Positions 1 to 6,423 are shown, numbered from the stretch's first letter. The stretch is 12,372 nucleotides of DNA from Spirochaetales bacterium (GCA_018644745.1 JABGPX010000410.1:1-12372), one strand, 5' to 3'. A program made the numbers and translations. The notes: generated from the letters alone by a model not told the origin.

Positions 1-510
1 GCAAATTTGTGGGATTCCCCTCAAGGCTGGTTTTGTCATTACTTTTTTGTGGATAGTCAATTCAAAAAATTAAATGCCGGCTGTCCAATGGCAGGGCTAA
101 TGGCATTAGAAGTTTTTTCTCAAACACCTGAGTTGAAAGAATCAAAACAATCTAAAAATGCTTTTGCTCCACTTGAATTTCATTGGAAACTAAAAAAGTC
201 AATTTACTATTTTGGAAGGTCTAGGAAATTTTGGACATTAAAATATCCATTTGTTTGGTATAATGCCCTTTATTTAGGAGATGTATTAACCAGATTTGAT
301 TTTTTGAAAGGACATGCACTTGTTCAGGAAATTGTTGACTGGATTACAAATTCCCAAGATGAAAAAGGTCGCTTTAGGCCAACATCAATGTTCATGCCAT
401 ATAAAGCTTGGTCATTTGGGAATAAAAAAGAACCCTCACCATGGATTACGTTTCTTTGCTGTAGAATTCTTAAAAGATGGTATTCGCCAAACAACACAAG
501 CGGACGTTGA
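1..510 (+). CDS. Alpha/alpha-toroid (prenyltransferase/squalene-cyclase-like) protein, 3' part
   Basis: The reading frame is open from the first base, so the 5' end lies outside the window and the TTG at 7 is not a true start. The visible 169 residues carry features of a hypothetical family with the alpha/alpha-toroid fold of prenyltransferases and squalene cyclases. These are a WTLKYPFVWYNALYLGDVL helix, the QDEKGRFRPTS turn typical of a toroid repeat, and a KKEPSPWITFLCCRILKRWY tail. No function is established for this family to my knowledge, and I see no catalytic motif that would identify a substrate. The stop is 13 nt before the AlkD-type gene and the two share strong A+T bias, so they were probably acquired and are probably expressed together. 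The family call rests on sequence memory; the fold call is more secure than any function. Confidence 0.7.
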   Translation, partial: ANLWDSPQGWFCHYFFVDSQFKKLNAGCPMAGLMALEVFSQTPELKESKQSKNAFAPLEFHWKLKKSIYYFGRSRKFWTLKYPFVWYNALYLGDVLTRFDFLKGHALVQEIVDWITNSQDEKGRFRPTSMFMPYKAWSFGNKKEPSPWITFLCCRILKRWYSPNNTSGR

Positions 511-523
511 GGCTTCAAGGAGA

Positions 524-1273
524 ATGTCAATCAATCATCAAGAACTAATCCAAAAGCACCAGCAAGCATTGGAAGCCGAATCCGTTGAAAAGACAAAACA
601 GTGGTGGGAAAAATATATGAAAGGAGTGATACCATTTAGAGGAGTTGGTATTCCTAAAAATCGAGAACTACTGGAAGAGTGGCGGAAAACCAATAAAATT
701 AATACATGGCCATTGGAAGATCAACTTGAGTTGGCATTAGCATTTATTAAAGAACCAATAGCAGAAGATAAACTGGCAGGAATTCTATTTTTTCAAAACT
801 ACCTTTACAACAAAATACCTTGGGAAGTGCTACTTGAAAAATACGAAGAGATCTATAAGAGAGAATTGATATTTGATTGGAATATTTGTGATTGGTTTTG
901 TGTCCGTGTATTGGGAGGAACAATCAGAGATAATGGAGAAGAATGTGCTAAAGCAATCACATCATGGAAGGATGCAGAATATCTGTGGCAAGCAAGGTCG
1001 TCAGTTGTTCCATTTGTAAATTTAGCGTCGGAGTCGAATTACTACCCGTACATTCAAGAGGCGTGCTCTGTTCTCATCAACAGAGACGAACGTTTTGCAA
1101 AAACAGCAGTAGGTTGGGTTTTGCGTGATGTTTCAAAACATGATGAAAAGTTCGTCATTTCATTTGTTGATAATCACCTAAAGTCATTTTCAAAAGCAAG
1201 TCTTGGTAATGCTCTTAAATACCTTGAGAAAGGTAGGAAAAGTGAGTATTTACAAGAACTCAAAAAAACCTAA
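524..1273 (+). CDS. DNA alkylation repeat protein (AlkD-type DNA glycosylase)
   Basis: This 249-residue HEAT-like repeat protein matches the AlkD family, monofunctional glycosylases that remove cationic alkylated bases such as 7-methylguanine and 3-methyladenine in base excision repair. The N-terminal stretch KGVIPFRGVGIPKNRELLEE (34-52) is typical. The residues corresponding to the AlkD active site appear present: W119 and D123 with the right four-residue spacing, R158 after LWQA, and W198 in VGWVLRD. The ATG at 524 is the only good start after the upstream stop. An AAGGAG at 517-522 lies just 1 nt before it, which is unusually close and suggests translational coupling to the preceding gene. 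Codon use is A+T-rich, unlike most downstream genes. Family call is strong; substrate range is inferred from the family. Confidence 0.88.
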   Translation: MSINHQELIQKHQQALEAESVEKTKQWWEKYMKGVIPFRGVGIPKNRELLEEWRKTNKINTWPLEDQLELALAFIKEPIAEDKLAGILFFQNYLYNKIPWEVLLEKYEEIYKRELIFDWNICDWFCVRVLGGTIRDNGEECAKAITSWKDAEYLWQARSSVVPFVNLASESNYYPYIQEACSVLINRDERFAKTAVGWVLRDVSKHDEKFVISFVDNHLKSFSKASLGNALKYLEKGRKSEYLQELKKT

Positions 1274-1302
1274 CAAATCATTGCACTAGGATTCTTGAAT
1301 AA

Positions 1303-1515
1303 CCTGATACCGGGGAGCTATACGTTGAGTTATACGATGCGGCTGACGGGTGGGAAACGGCAGGCGAACATCATCAGAAAATTATAAATCAATGGCTTTC
1401 CAACTCCGAACTTACCATTGGATCGACTTTGTCTTTCATCACCGCCATGACAGACCCAGCAATCAAAGTGTGCAACAGCACCATGGCGGCCGAAATGTAT
1501 TCATATATGCCTTAA
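1303..1515 (+). pseudogene. Orphan C-terminal coding fragment, unrecognised
   Basis: A 70-codon open stretch follows an in-frame TAA at 1300. It looks coding, reading PDTGELYVELYDAADGWET and ending NSTMAAEMYSYMP before TAA at 1513. It has no ATG near its beginning and no ribosome binding site. Its G+C-richer codon use differs from the AlkD gene that ends 29 nt before it. The simplest reading is the C-terminal remnant of a gene whose front was lost when the A+T-rich block to its left arrived. The last 15 nt overlap convergently with the DUF3795 gene. I do not recognise the family. It could also be a chance open frame, since 70 codons alone is not decisive. Confidence 0.35.
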
Positions 1516-1947
1516 TTGCCTCCTTGGATGGCCGCAACGGGCGCACTCATCACGATGGACACTCACTGCATTACCGCACTCCGGACATGCCCACCGCTCC
1601 TTTTCATGAGCAACAAATTTCCTAATTCCGAAGTCTCGAATAAACTCAAGATTTTCGATCATACTCATGCCATATTTTGTCCGGTAACGCTTGTCCAGAT
1701 CCCGCAGCCGGCGGCAGGGAAAGCTGGAACACTCAAAACAGTATTTATTAGGTTTTCCGGACTCTTCGCATGTTTTTATGCGGCAAATAACGCAATGCCG
1801 AGGCTTCAATGCGTCGCGGGAATCCCGGCAGCCCGGGCACCGATTTTTTACACGGAGATGTCCTATACACAAGGCGCAGTTCATCCCGCATGGAGCAATC
1901 ATTCGGACTTGTACCGGCCTGATTTCATTACTCAATTCGGTTTTCAT
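1501..1947 (-). CDS. DUF3795 family cysteine-rich protein
   Basis: A 148-residue protein with 15 cysteines. The core matches DUF3795: MIAPCGMNCALC (16-27), NRCPGC (35-40), CVIC...C (52-60), YCFECSSFPC (69-78), then DKRYRTKYGMSMIENLEFI and GIRKFV. Such cysteine patterns imply zinc or iron-sulfur binding, but no biochemical role is established for the family. A C-terminal extension carries two more CxxC pairs (121-124 and 135-138), resembling a zinc ribbon. The ATG at 1947 is preferred for a GGCGGAAG sequence just upstream. An ATG at 1977 would add 10 residues, and family members often start near the MIAPC motif (1902). Its stop overlaps the convergent orphan fragment. No clear promoter was seen upstream. 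Confidence 0.85.
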   Translation of the reverse strand: MKTELSNEIRPVQVRMIAPCGMNCALCIGHLRVKNRCPGCRDSRDALKPRHCVICRIKTCEESGKPNKYCFECSSFPCRRLRDLDKRYRTKYGMSMIENLEFIRDFGIRKFVAHEKERWACPECGNAVSVHRDECARCGHPRRQLRHI

Positions 1948-2176
1948 ACTTCCGCCAGTATACCACGAACGCTCCATACCTGGCTTAAGGCGCTCAAAGG
2001 CGACCGTACCGGGCAGTCAGCAAGAATATGGCTATTCACTTCGCTGAGCTGTTTTGCGTTTCAATCGAGAAATTTATATAAGGCACCGGCATTAGAAGGA
2101 TTTCAATACCTCTTGGGGCTTCTACCGGCGAGATAAAAGTCGAATAGCTTACAATGGCATATATTGCTGTAAACGT

Positions 2177-2202
2177 ATGCATAAAACATGTTGACCATGC
2201 AT
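2177..2202. repeat. Twin ATGCAT palindromes across the vapBC -35 region
   Basis: ATGCAT occurs at 2177-2182 and again at 2197-2202. The centres are 20 bp apart, about two helical turns, flanking the -35 hexamer. VapBC complexes commonly bind palindromic sites at their own promoter through the ribbon-helix-helix antitoxin, so this pair is a candidate operator. That function is inferred. Confidence 0.35.
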
Positions 2203-2219
2203 AGGTATTAGCATATCAT
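2191..2219 (+). promoter_or_regulatory. vapBC promoter
   Basis: TTGACC at 2191-2196 and TATCAT at 2214-2219 are separated by exactly 17 nt. Each differs from the sigma70 consensus at one position. Transcription would start near 2226, giving a leader of about 60 nt before vapB. Confidence 0.75.
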
Positions 2220-2287
2220 CTAAATAGGATAACTGATGCTGCTGTAGGCGTGCCTTTATTCACTTTGGGACAAAGAGGAGCAGCCAT

Positions 2288-2479
2288 ATGAGAACAACTT
2301 TAGATTTGCCTCAGGATCTGGTTCAAAAGGCGATGTCGATTACAAAGGCACGTACCAAAACAGAGGCGATAACGATAGCATTAGAAAATGTGGTGAAACA
2401 GGAGAGGTACAATCAATTACTTTCCTTTCACGGGAAGGTAGCACTTGATATCGAATTGGATTCCCTGCGGAAAAGATGA
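2288..2479 (+). CDS. vapB: VapB-type antitoxin
   Basis: A 63-residue protein with the hallmark start MRTTLDLPQDLV, a ribbon-helix-helix DNA-binding strand and helix, followed by the helix ARTKTEAITIALENVVKQER. The C-terminal segment FHGKVALDIELDSLRKR is the flexible tail that in this family inserts into the VapC toxin. It would neutralise the adjacent PIN-domain RNase and repress the shared promoter. An AGAGGAG sequence lies 8 nt before the ATG. The stop overlaps the vapC start in an ATGA tetranucleotide, giving coupled translation. The length and layout match the VapB group formerly called DUF2191. Confidence 0.92.
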   Translation: MRTTLDLPQDLVQKAMSITKARTKTEAITIALENVVKQERYNQLLSFHGKVALDIELDSLRKR

Positions 2480-2868
2480 AAAGAATTCTAGTGGATTCAT
2501 CAGTCTGGATCTCTTACTTTCGCGATGAAACCGCACATTCAAAACTTGATGAGTTGATCCAGAACAGTCAAATATGCACTAATGATCTTATTCTTGCAGA
2601 GTTGCTGCCATTTCTCTATGTCAAGAACCAACATGAAATTATCGACCTGATGCTTGAGTTGCCAAAATCGGATTTATCGATCGGCTGGAAGTTTATAATC
2701 AATCTTCAGATAAGCAATCTTCAAAATGGAATTAATAAAGTAGGTATTTCGGACCTTATTTTAGTAGACCATGTATTAGCCCATAATCTCATATTGTATT
2801 CGGAAGATAAGCACTTCAAATTAATGCAGGAACATGCAAACTTCGAATTGTTTCCATTCGGCGGGTAG
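2476..2868 (+). CDS. vapC: VapC-type PIN-domain ribonuclease toxin
   Basis: A 130-residue PIN-domain protein. PIN toxins are Mg-dependent endoribonucleases that cleave structured RNAs such as initiator tRNA or rRNA loops; the target here cannot be told from sequence. The four expected acidic positions are present: D7 in ILVDSSVWI, E42 in LAELLPF, D93 in GISDLILV, and D111 in YSEDKHF. It appears intact and full length. Translation is coupled to vapB through the ATGA overlap. The pair is A+T-richer than the enzyme gene that starts only 3 nt downstream, suggesting the module moved in. Confidence 0.93.
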   Translation: MKRILVDSSVWISYFRDETAHSKLDELIQNSQICTNDLILAELLPFLYVKNQHEIIDLMLELPKSDLSIGWKFIINLQISNLQNGINKVGISDLILVDHVLAHNLILYSEDKHFKLMQEHANFELFPFGG

Positions 2869-2871
2869 AAT

Positions 2872-3810
2872 ATGAAAACACCATTCGACAATTTCCGCGG
2901 CTTCACTTACTCGGCGGCCATCCCTTTCGAGGATGGTGTCACAAGACGAGATCCAAGCCCGGTTATCGAGGTAGAGAACACATACTACGTCTGGTATTCC
3001 CGCACTCAGGATTCGGCGGACGGCTATTCGGCCTCTGTGTGGTACGCGACCAGTTCTAACGGAAAAACATGGCAAGAGGCGGGAGAAGCGCTCCCCAAAG
3101 GTCCTGCGGGAGCGTTCGACGAGCACGCAGTGTTCACGCCCACGATTCTTGTTGCCGGGGGAGTGTACTATCTCTTCTATACAGCTGTGCCTGAGCCGTT
3201 CACGAATGACGGAGGCGGACCCAATGGAACAAGAACAGCAATCGGCGCTGCATCATCGGATTCACCCCGCGGTCCATGGACCCGCTTTGAAGGGAATCCG
3301 GTGTTGCGCCCTAGTGATGATCCCGAGGCCTTCGATAGTATGCGCATCGACGATACCTGCCTCATCCTTCGTAATGGCCGATACTGGATGTATTACAAGG
3401 GTCGCCAGGTGAACCATACCCCAGGTGAAACCAAGATGGGGTTGGCTATTGCGGAAGCCCCTACCGGCCCTTACATCAAGCATCGGGAAAATCCGGTGCT
3501 TGATAGCGGCCACGAAGTCTGTGTCTGGCCCCACGGAAAGGGTGTCGGCTGCATGGTCAGTAATGCTGGTCCACAAGGCAACACCTTGCAATATAGCGAT
3601 GATGGAGTCCTTTTTAGAAGGATAACGGACACGCTACCTCCGACGGCACCTGGACCGCTCAGAACTGACCGATTTGCAGACGGTCCCGGCCCGGGCTTCT
3701 CATGGGGTATCTCAATGAAACAGGACGCGGCACGGCCCTATCTTGTACGATTCGACTGCGCCTTGAGGCACGAAGAGATTGCCGAACCAAACAATTCAGG
3801 AGAAGCTTGA
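2872..3810 (+). CDS. Beta-propeller glycoside hydrolase, GH117/GH43-like
   Basis: A 312-residue protein with repeated propeller-blade signatures: RRDPSPVIEVENTYYVWYSR (25-44), VYYLFYTAVPEP (98-109), RYWMYYKGR (170-178) and MGLAIAEAPTGPY (189-201). The RDP-then-YYVWYS opening and the later GHEVCVWPHG (213-222) resemble GH117, the family that includes neoagarooligosaccharide hydrolases, and more distantly GH43. Candidate catalytic or essential residues are D27, D160 or D161, E215 and H221. No signal peptide is seen, so it likely acts on imported oligosaccharides in the cytoplasm. The start follows vapC by 3 nt without a clear ribosome binding site, so it may rely on readthrough coupling from vapC. 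Fold is confident; family and substrate are tentative. Confidence 0.75.
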   Translation: MKTPFDNFRGFTYSAAIPFEDGVTRRDPSPVIEVENTYYVWYSRTQDSADGYSASVWYATSSNGKTWQEAGEALPKGPAGAFDEHAVFTPTILVAGGVYYLFYTAVPEPFTNDGGGPNGTRTAIGAASSDSPRGPWTRFEGNPVLRPSDDPEAFDSMRIDDTCLILRNGRYWMYYKGRQVNHTPGETKMGLAIAEAPTGPYIKHRENPVLDSGHEVCVWPHGKGVGCMVSNAGPQGNTLQYSDDGVLFRRITDTLPPTAPGPLRTDRFADGPGPGFSWGISMKQDAARPYLVRFDCALRHEEIAEPNNSGEA

Positions 3811-3882
3811 CAGCGCGCCTAATTGTACGCGGTTAGATAGAAAATCCCGGGTATAGGACCGGTCGCGGTTATCCGGCGATGA

Positions 3883-4020
3883 GCAGACTTCTTGTTAACG
3901 ATTGGTATAAATCAAAGCGATATCATTATTGCAAAAACATTTGGAGAATTAAAAGCTGGAACTAGCTGGTTCGAGGCCGGCGACATCCTCTACTTCTACA
4001 AAGTAGTACCGACGACCTGA
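3883..4020 (+). pseudogene. Orphan C-terminal coding fragment, unrecognised
   Basis: After an in-frame TGA at 3880 a 45-codon stretch reads ADFLLTIGINQSDIIIAKTF, continues GELKAGTSWFEAGDILYFYK, and stops at 4018. The alternating hydrophobic strands and glycine turns look like the end of a real beta-rich domain. There is no ATG and no ribosome binding site; the first possible start is TTG at 3892. I cannot name the family. It is most simply the tail of a gene lost to rearrangement between the hydrolase and the HEPN-MNT pair, though chance cannot be excluded at this length. Confidence 0.35.
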
Positions 4021-4027
4021 CGGTCGT
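4012..4027. repeat. Perfect 6-bp hairpin between convergent units
   Basis: ACGACC, loop TGAC, GGTCGT form a perfect stem-loop just past the end of the MNT gene and over the stop of the upstream fragment. Neither strand has a T-run after it, so it is not a convincing intrinsic terminator. Confidence 0.4.
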
Positions 4028-4046
4028 GCTCCCAGGCGGCAGATCG

Positions 4047-4400
4047 TTAAAGCCAAACAGCTTCTTTGGTCAAAGTTTTAGCGAATCTTGTATCAGCGGC
4101 CATCAGTTGATTCCACTCGTCGCTCGTATACACCAGAAGATCCGCCTGAACCGGTAGATGGTCTTTTGGGAATGACGCCGGCCTGTTCATTTTCTCTTGA
4201 TCTGATTTTTCTACAATGATTACAAGATCTACGTCACTTCCAACGCCCCAATCCCCACGGGCATATGATCCAAAATAGCCGATCCTGACTATTCCGTGAT
4301 GAGTACACCGGACCTCGGCAGCCCACTCATTCAACGCCCGTTTTATTTCTCGTTCATTCGGCCATTTGAGAACGGACGAATTCAATGATCTCACCGCCAT
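4047..4400 (-). CDS. MNT nucleotidyltransferase, antitoxin of a HEPN-MNT pair
   Basis: A 117-residue minimal nucleotidyltransferase. The GSX10DXD signature is intact: G44-S45, then D56 and D58 in GSYARGDWGVGSDVD, with the third metal-binding acid probably D87 in VQADLLVYT. In characterised HEPN-MNT pairs this enzyme inactivates the HEPN RNase by transferring AMP units to it. It is encoded directly downstream of the HEPN gene and overlaps it by 47 nt. The ATG at 4400 has a GAGG about 9 nt upstream. An in-frame GTG at 4394 or TTG at 4385 would shorten the overlap. All residues needed for activity seem present. Antitoxin role is inferred from family and layout. Confidence 0.88.
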   Translation of the reverse strand: MAVRSLNSSVLKWPNEREIKRALNEWAAEVRCTHHGIVRIGYFGSYARGDWGVGSDVDLVIIVEKSDQEKMNRPASFPKDHLPVQADLLVYTSDEWNQLMAADTRFAKTLTKEAVWL

Positions 4401-4740
4401 ATTTGATTGCCTCTTCGCTCTGAATCGAACCGTAATGATGAAACGGAGCTCCTTCCGAATGCCCGTTCGGGTACCGCGTGGGAATGTAAAAATTATCGAG
4501 CACCTTTGCCCTATCCAGTATCGTTTCAGCCACCTGGTGAGGTAACTCCGACAGCAATCGTGCTACAACGTGGCCCCACGCCTCCTGGCCGTGGAAGAGA
4601 TGAAGTGCCTTGACAGCAAGCTCAGCAGCCTGCTGCGCAGCGAAGCACGCCCACTCATGCCTTTTTTCTTTTTTTGAGGCGACGGCCTGCTCAAGATTTC
4701 TCTGCGCCTGGTTTAACCAATCCTCGGCTCGATTCGGCAT
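4354..4740 (-). CDS. HEPN-domain protein, probable RNase toxin of a HEPN-MNT pair
   Basis: A 128-residue all-helical HEPN protein with the family core WACFAAQQAAELAVKAL (30-46) and a histidine-containing helix QEAWGHVVARLL. The RX4-6H motif that forms the RNase active site in HEPN dimers is present as R89-YPNG-H94 in PTRYPNGHSEG. The tyrosine two residues after the histidine, which is the AMPylation target in HepT-type proteins, is absent: the residue is E96. Nearby Y103 is a possible alternative. It is transcribed first in the pair. A perfect TATAAT ends 6 nt before the ATG with no Shine-Dalgarno, suggesting a leaderless message. Confidence 0.87.
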   Translation of the reverse strand: MPNRAEDWLNQAQRNLEQAVASKKEKRHEWACFAAQQAAELAVKALHLFHGQEAWGHVVARLLSELPHQVAETILDRAKVLDNFYIPTRYPNGHSEGAPFHHYGSIQSEEAIKYGGEIIEFVRSQMAE

Positions 4741-4746
4741 ACCGTA

Positions 4747-4752
4747 ATTATA
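4747..4752 (-). promoter_or_regulatory. -10 box of the HEPN-MNT promoter
   Basis: The minus strand reads TATAAT here, exact consensus, followed by TACGGT and the HEPN ATG at 4740. The predicted +1 falls on or beside the A of the ATG. The -35 region (TGGTTG at 17 nt) is weak. Confidence 0.55.
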
Positions 4753-4800
4753 ACGAATATTTTAAATCCCAACCATAACCCTTACAATGGCAAAATACGA

Positions 4801-4830
4801 TTGACAGAGATGTATCCAGGATGATATATT
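4801..4830 (+). promoter_or_regulatory. tetR-family gene promoter
   Basis: TTGACA at 4801-4806, exact consensus, is 18 nt from TATATT at 4825-4830. The predicted +1 is near 4837, inside the operator at 4833-4850. A TTG at 4835 therefore cannot be the regulator's start. Confidence 0.8.
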
Positions 4831-4832
4831 CT

Positions 4833-4850
4833 GATTGAATATTCATTCGG
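4833..4850. promoter_or_regulatory. Operator site 1 of the TetR-family regulator
   Basis: GATTGAATATTCATTCGG contains the perfect 10-bp palindrome TGAATATTCA and lies over the predicted transcription start of the regulator gene. Fifteen of 17 positions match, in inverted orientation, a second site upstream of the dehydrogenase gene (5438-5454). Binding would block transcription, the usual TetR mode. Confidence 0.7.
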
Positions 4851-4861
4851 TACCTGAGAAA

Positions 4862-5419
4862 ATGAAAGATAAACGTACTGCCATCCTGGAGACCACCCTA
4901 ACCCTCATTTCAGAACGAGGATTTCATAATACACCGATGTCGCTCATTGCAAAGACATCGAGCGTAAGCGCAGGGATTATCTATCATTATTTTGCCAATA
5001 AAGAGGAATTAATTAACGAGTTATATAAAGAAATTAAGCTCGAATATATTCATGCCACCTTGGCAGATTACTCAGAAAAATCACCATTAAAAGAACGTTT
5101 TTATAACATTTGGAATAGTTTCGTACGCTATAGTTTGAGTAACCCAACCAAAGTATTATTTTTGGATCAGTTCGAAAACTCCCCGCTAGTCAAGCATGTC
5201 GAAGAAGATTTTACTGAAGTTGTCGCGCCCTTTTTCCAACTCTTTGGGCAGGGTTTAGAAGATGGGAGCTTCATTTCCCTACATCCCCTCGTTTTATTTG
5301 AAATTAGTTTTGCCCCAGCCGCCGCCTTGGTAAAACGGCACATTGCTGGTTTCGTGGAAATGGATGATGAGCTTATCCAAGCAGTATCTAATATTTGTTG
5401 GAATGCTATTACAGTGTAA
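4862..5419 (+). CDS. TetR/AcrR-family transcriptional regulator
   Basis: A 185-residue protein with the TetR N-terminal DNA-binding domain: KRTAILETTLTLISERGFHN, then the helix-turn-helix MSLIAKTSSVSAGIIYHYFA and NKEELINELY. The remaining 125 or so residues form the divergent helical ligand domain, so the inducer cannot be named. ATG 4862 is chosen because the upstream TTG at 4835 sits in the promoter and operator. The Shine-Dalgarno is weak (TGAG). It is followed 53 nt later by a short-chain dehydrogenase, and both genes carry the same near-palindromic upstream site, so it probably represses itself and the dehydrogenase. The unit is A+T-richer than its surroundings, which may indicate transfer. 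Confidence 0.9.
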   Translation: MKDKRTAILETTLTLISERGFHNTPMSLIAKTSSVSAGIIYHYFANKEELINELYKEIKLEYIHATLADYSEKSPLKERFYNIWNSFVRYSLSNPTKVLFLDQFENSPLVKHVEEDFTEVVAPFFQLFGQGLEDGSFISLHPLVLFEISFAPAAALVKRHIAGFVEMDDELIQAVSNICWNAITV

Positions 5420-5436
5420 TATTTTTTTGCATTATA

Positions 5437-5454
5437 TCGAATGAACGTTCAATC
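5437..5454. promoter_or_regulatory. Operator site 2, upstream of the dehydrogenase
   Basis: TCGAATGAACGTTCAATC has a perfect TGAACGTTCA core. It matches the reverse complement of site 1 at CGAATGAA and TTCAATC, differing only in the two central bases and the outer first base. It lies between the regulator stop and the dehydrogenase ribosome binding site. Confidence 0.7.
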
Positions 5455-5472
5455 AAATCAACAGGAGTTAAA

Positions 5473-6423
5473 ATGAAGGAAGTAGAAAAAGACAAAGCAA
5501 CAAAATGGACAGAAAAGTATCTCCTCGATCTATCTGGTATGACCATCATAATTACCGGAGCTAATAGCGGCACGGGATTTACAGCCACAAAATATATGTC
5601 CGCAAAGGGAGCTACCATTATTATGGCTTGCCGCAACCCAGGAAAGGCCAAAAAGGCATTAGAGAATATAAAAGATGAAAATCCCGGTGCAAAGCTAGAT
5701 TTCATCCGTCTAGATTTGGGAGATCTGGCATCCGTCAAAGAATTCGCAGATAGATTCAAAGAAAAATATATTTCGCTTGATATCCTGATCAATAATGCAG
5801 GCGTGGCGCAAACCCCGGAACTTAGAACAAAAGACAATTTTGAAATGCAATTGGGCATCAATCATCTGGGTCATTTTGCCCTAACAGGTTATCTGGTGGA
5901 GCGTCTCACAAGCACAAAAAATGCAAGAGTGGTTACAGTGGGAAGCATGAACGGTGAGCAGGGGAAAATGAATTTTGACAATCTTTTTTTCGAGGGCGAA
6001 TACGATGCCATGCAAGCCTACAACCAGAGCAAATTGGCGACACATTTATTTGCCTATGAACTTGGCAAACGCTTTGAAAGCGCCGGCCTAGGCATTCAAA
6101 GTCTCGCCGTAAGTCCCGGTTTTATCAGGTCAAATATCTTGAAAGACAATGCGTACACAACACGCTCATTTAGCTTCAAGTTAATGTTCGGCTTTTTTGA
6201 AATTCTTCTCGCCATGCCGCCAGAGCGAGGTGCTCTATCTATGATGCGAGCCGCAACGGACAGAACGCTCCAAAATGGTGATTTTGTAAGTCCAATGAAG
6301 ATGGTCGGCATGAGAGGTCTTCCCAAGTTGGTGACACTCACCAACGAAGCCTATACTGATGATAATGCAAAAAAACTGTGGGATATATCGGAAGGGCTTA
6401 CCGGCGTAAAATACGAATTCTAA
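5473..6423 (+). CDS. Short-chain dehydrogenase/reductase (retinol-dehydrogenase-like)
   Basis: A 316-residue classical-type SDR. The NAD(P)-binding motif TGANSGTG is at 28-35, NNAG at 107-110, the catalytic serine at S158 (TVGS), and YNQSK with Y183 and K187, followed by SPGFIRS. R54 in ACRN after the second strand suggests NADP preference. The pattern is closest to the retinol-dehydrogenase or protochlorophyllide-reductase-like group; the substrate is unknown. ATG 5473 is chosen for an AGGAG 5 nt upstream; an earlier in-frame start would overlap the regulator gene. The upstream operator suggests control by the adjacent TetR-family protein, so the substrate may be related to its inducer. Confidence 0.92.
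   Translation: MKEVEKDKATKWTEKYLLDLSGMTIIITGANSGTGFTATKYMSAKGATIIMACRNPGKAKKALENIKDENPGAKLDFIRLDLGDLASVKEFADRFKEKYISLDILINNAGVAQTPELRTKDNFEMQLGINHLGHFALTGYLVERLTSTKNARVVTVGSMNGEQGKMNFDNLFFEGEYDAMQAYNQSKLATHLFAYELGKRFESAGLGIQSLAVSPGFIRSNILKDNAYTTRSFSFKLMFGFFEILLAMPPERGALSMMRAATDRTLQNGDFVSPMKMVGMRGLPKLVTLTNEAYTDDNAKKLWDISEGLTGVKYEF

Larger units (their letters stand above)
1978..2287. other. 310-nt intergenic region between DUF3795 and vapB
   Basis: The right third holds the vapBC promoter and a pair of ATGCAT hexamers, listed separately. The left two thirds contain short plus-strand open stretches, for example one ending GLLPAR at about 2135, that look vaguely coding but have stops in every frame and no start signals. 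I see no RNA gene, terminator or mobile-element end here. Confidence 0.5.

Noticed and set aside
1516..2136. Long plus-strand open frame across the DUF3795 gene
   Set aside because: It is antisense to a convincing cysteine-rich family protein, and its translation shows no family features.
4012..4027. Perfect hairpin as a terminator for the HEPN-MNT operon
   Set aside because: No T-run follows on either strand, and the stem is only 6 bp.
4835..4861. TTG 4835 as the start of the TetR-family gene
   Set aside because: It lies at or before the predicted transcription start and within the operator; ATG 4862 fits the family N terminus.
5404..5436. Sigma70 promoter for the dehydrogenase near TAATAT 5417-5422
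   Set aside because: The possible -35 hexamers (TTGGAA or TTGTTG) are either too close or too poor to support a call.
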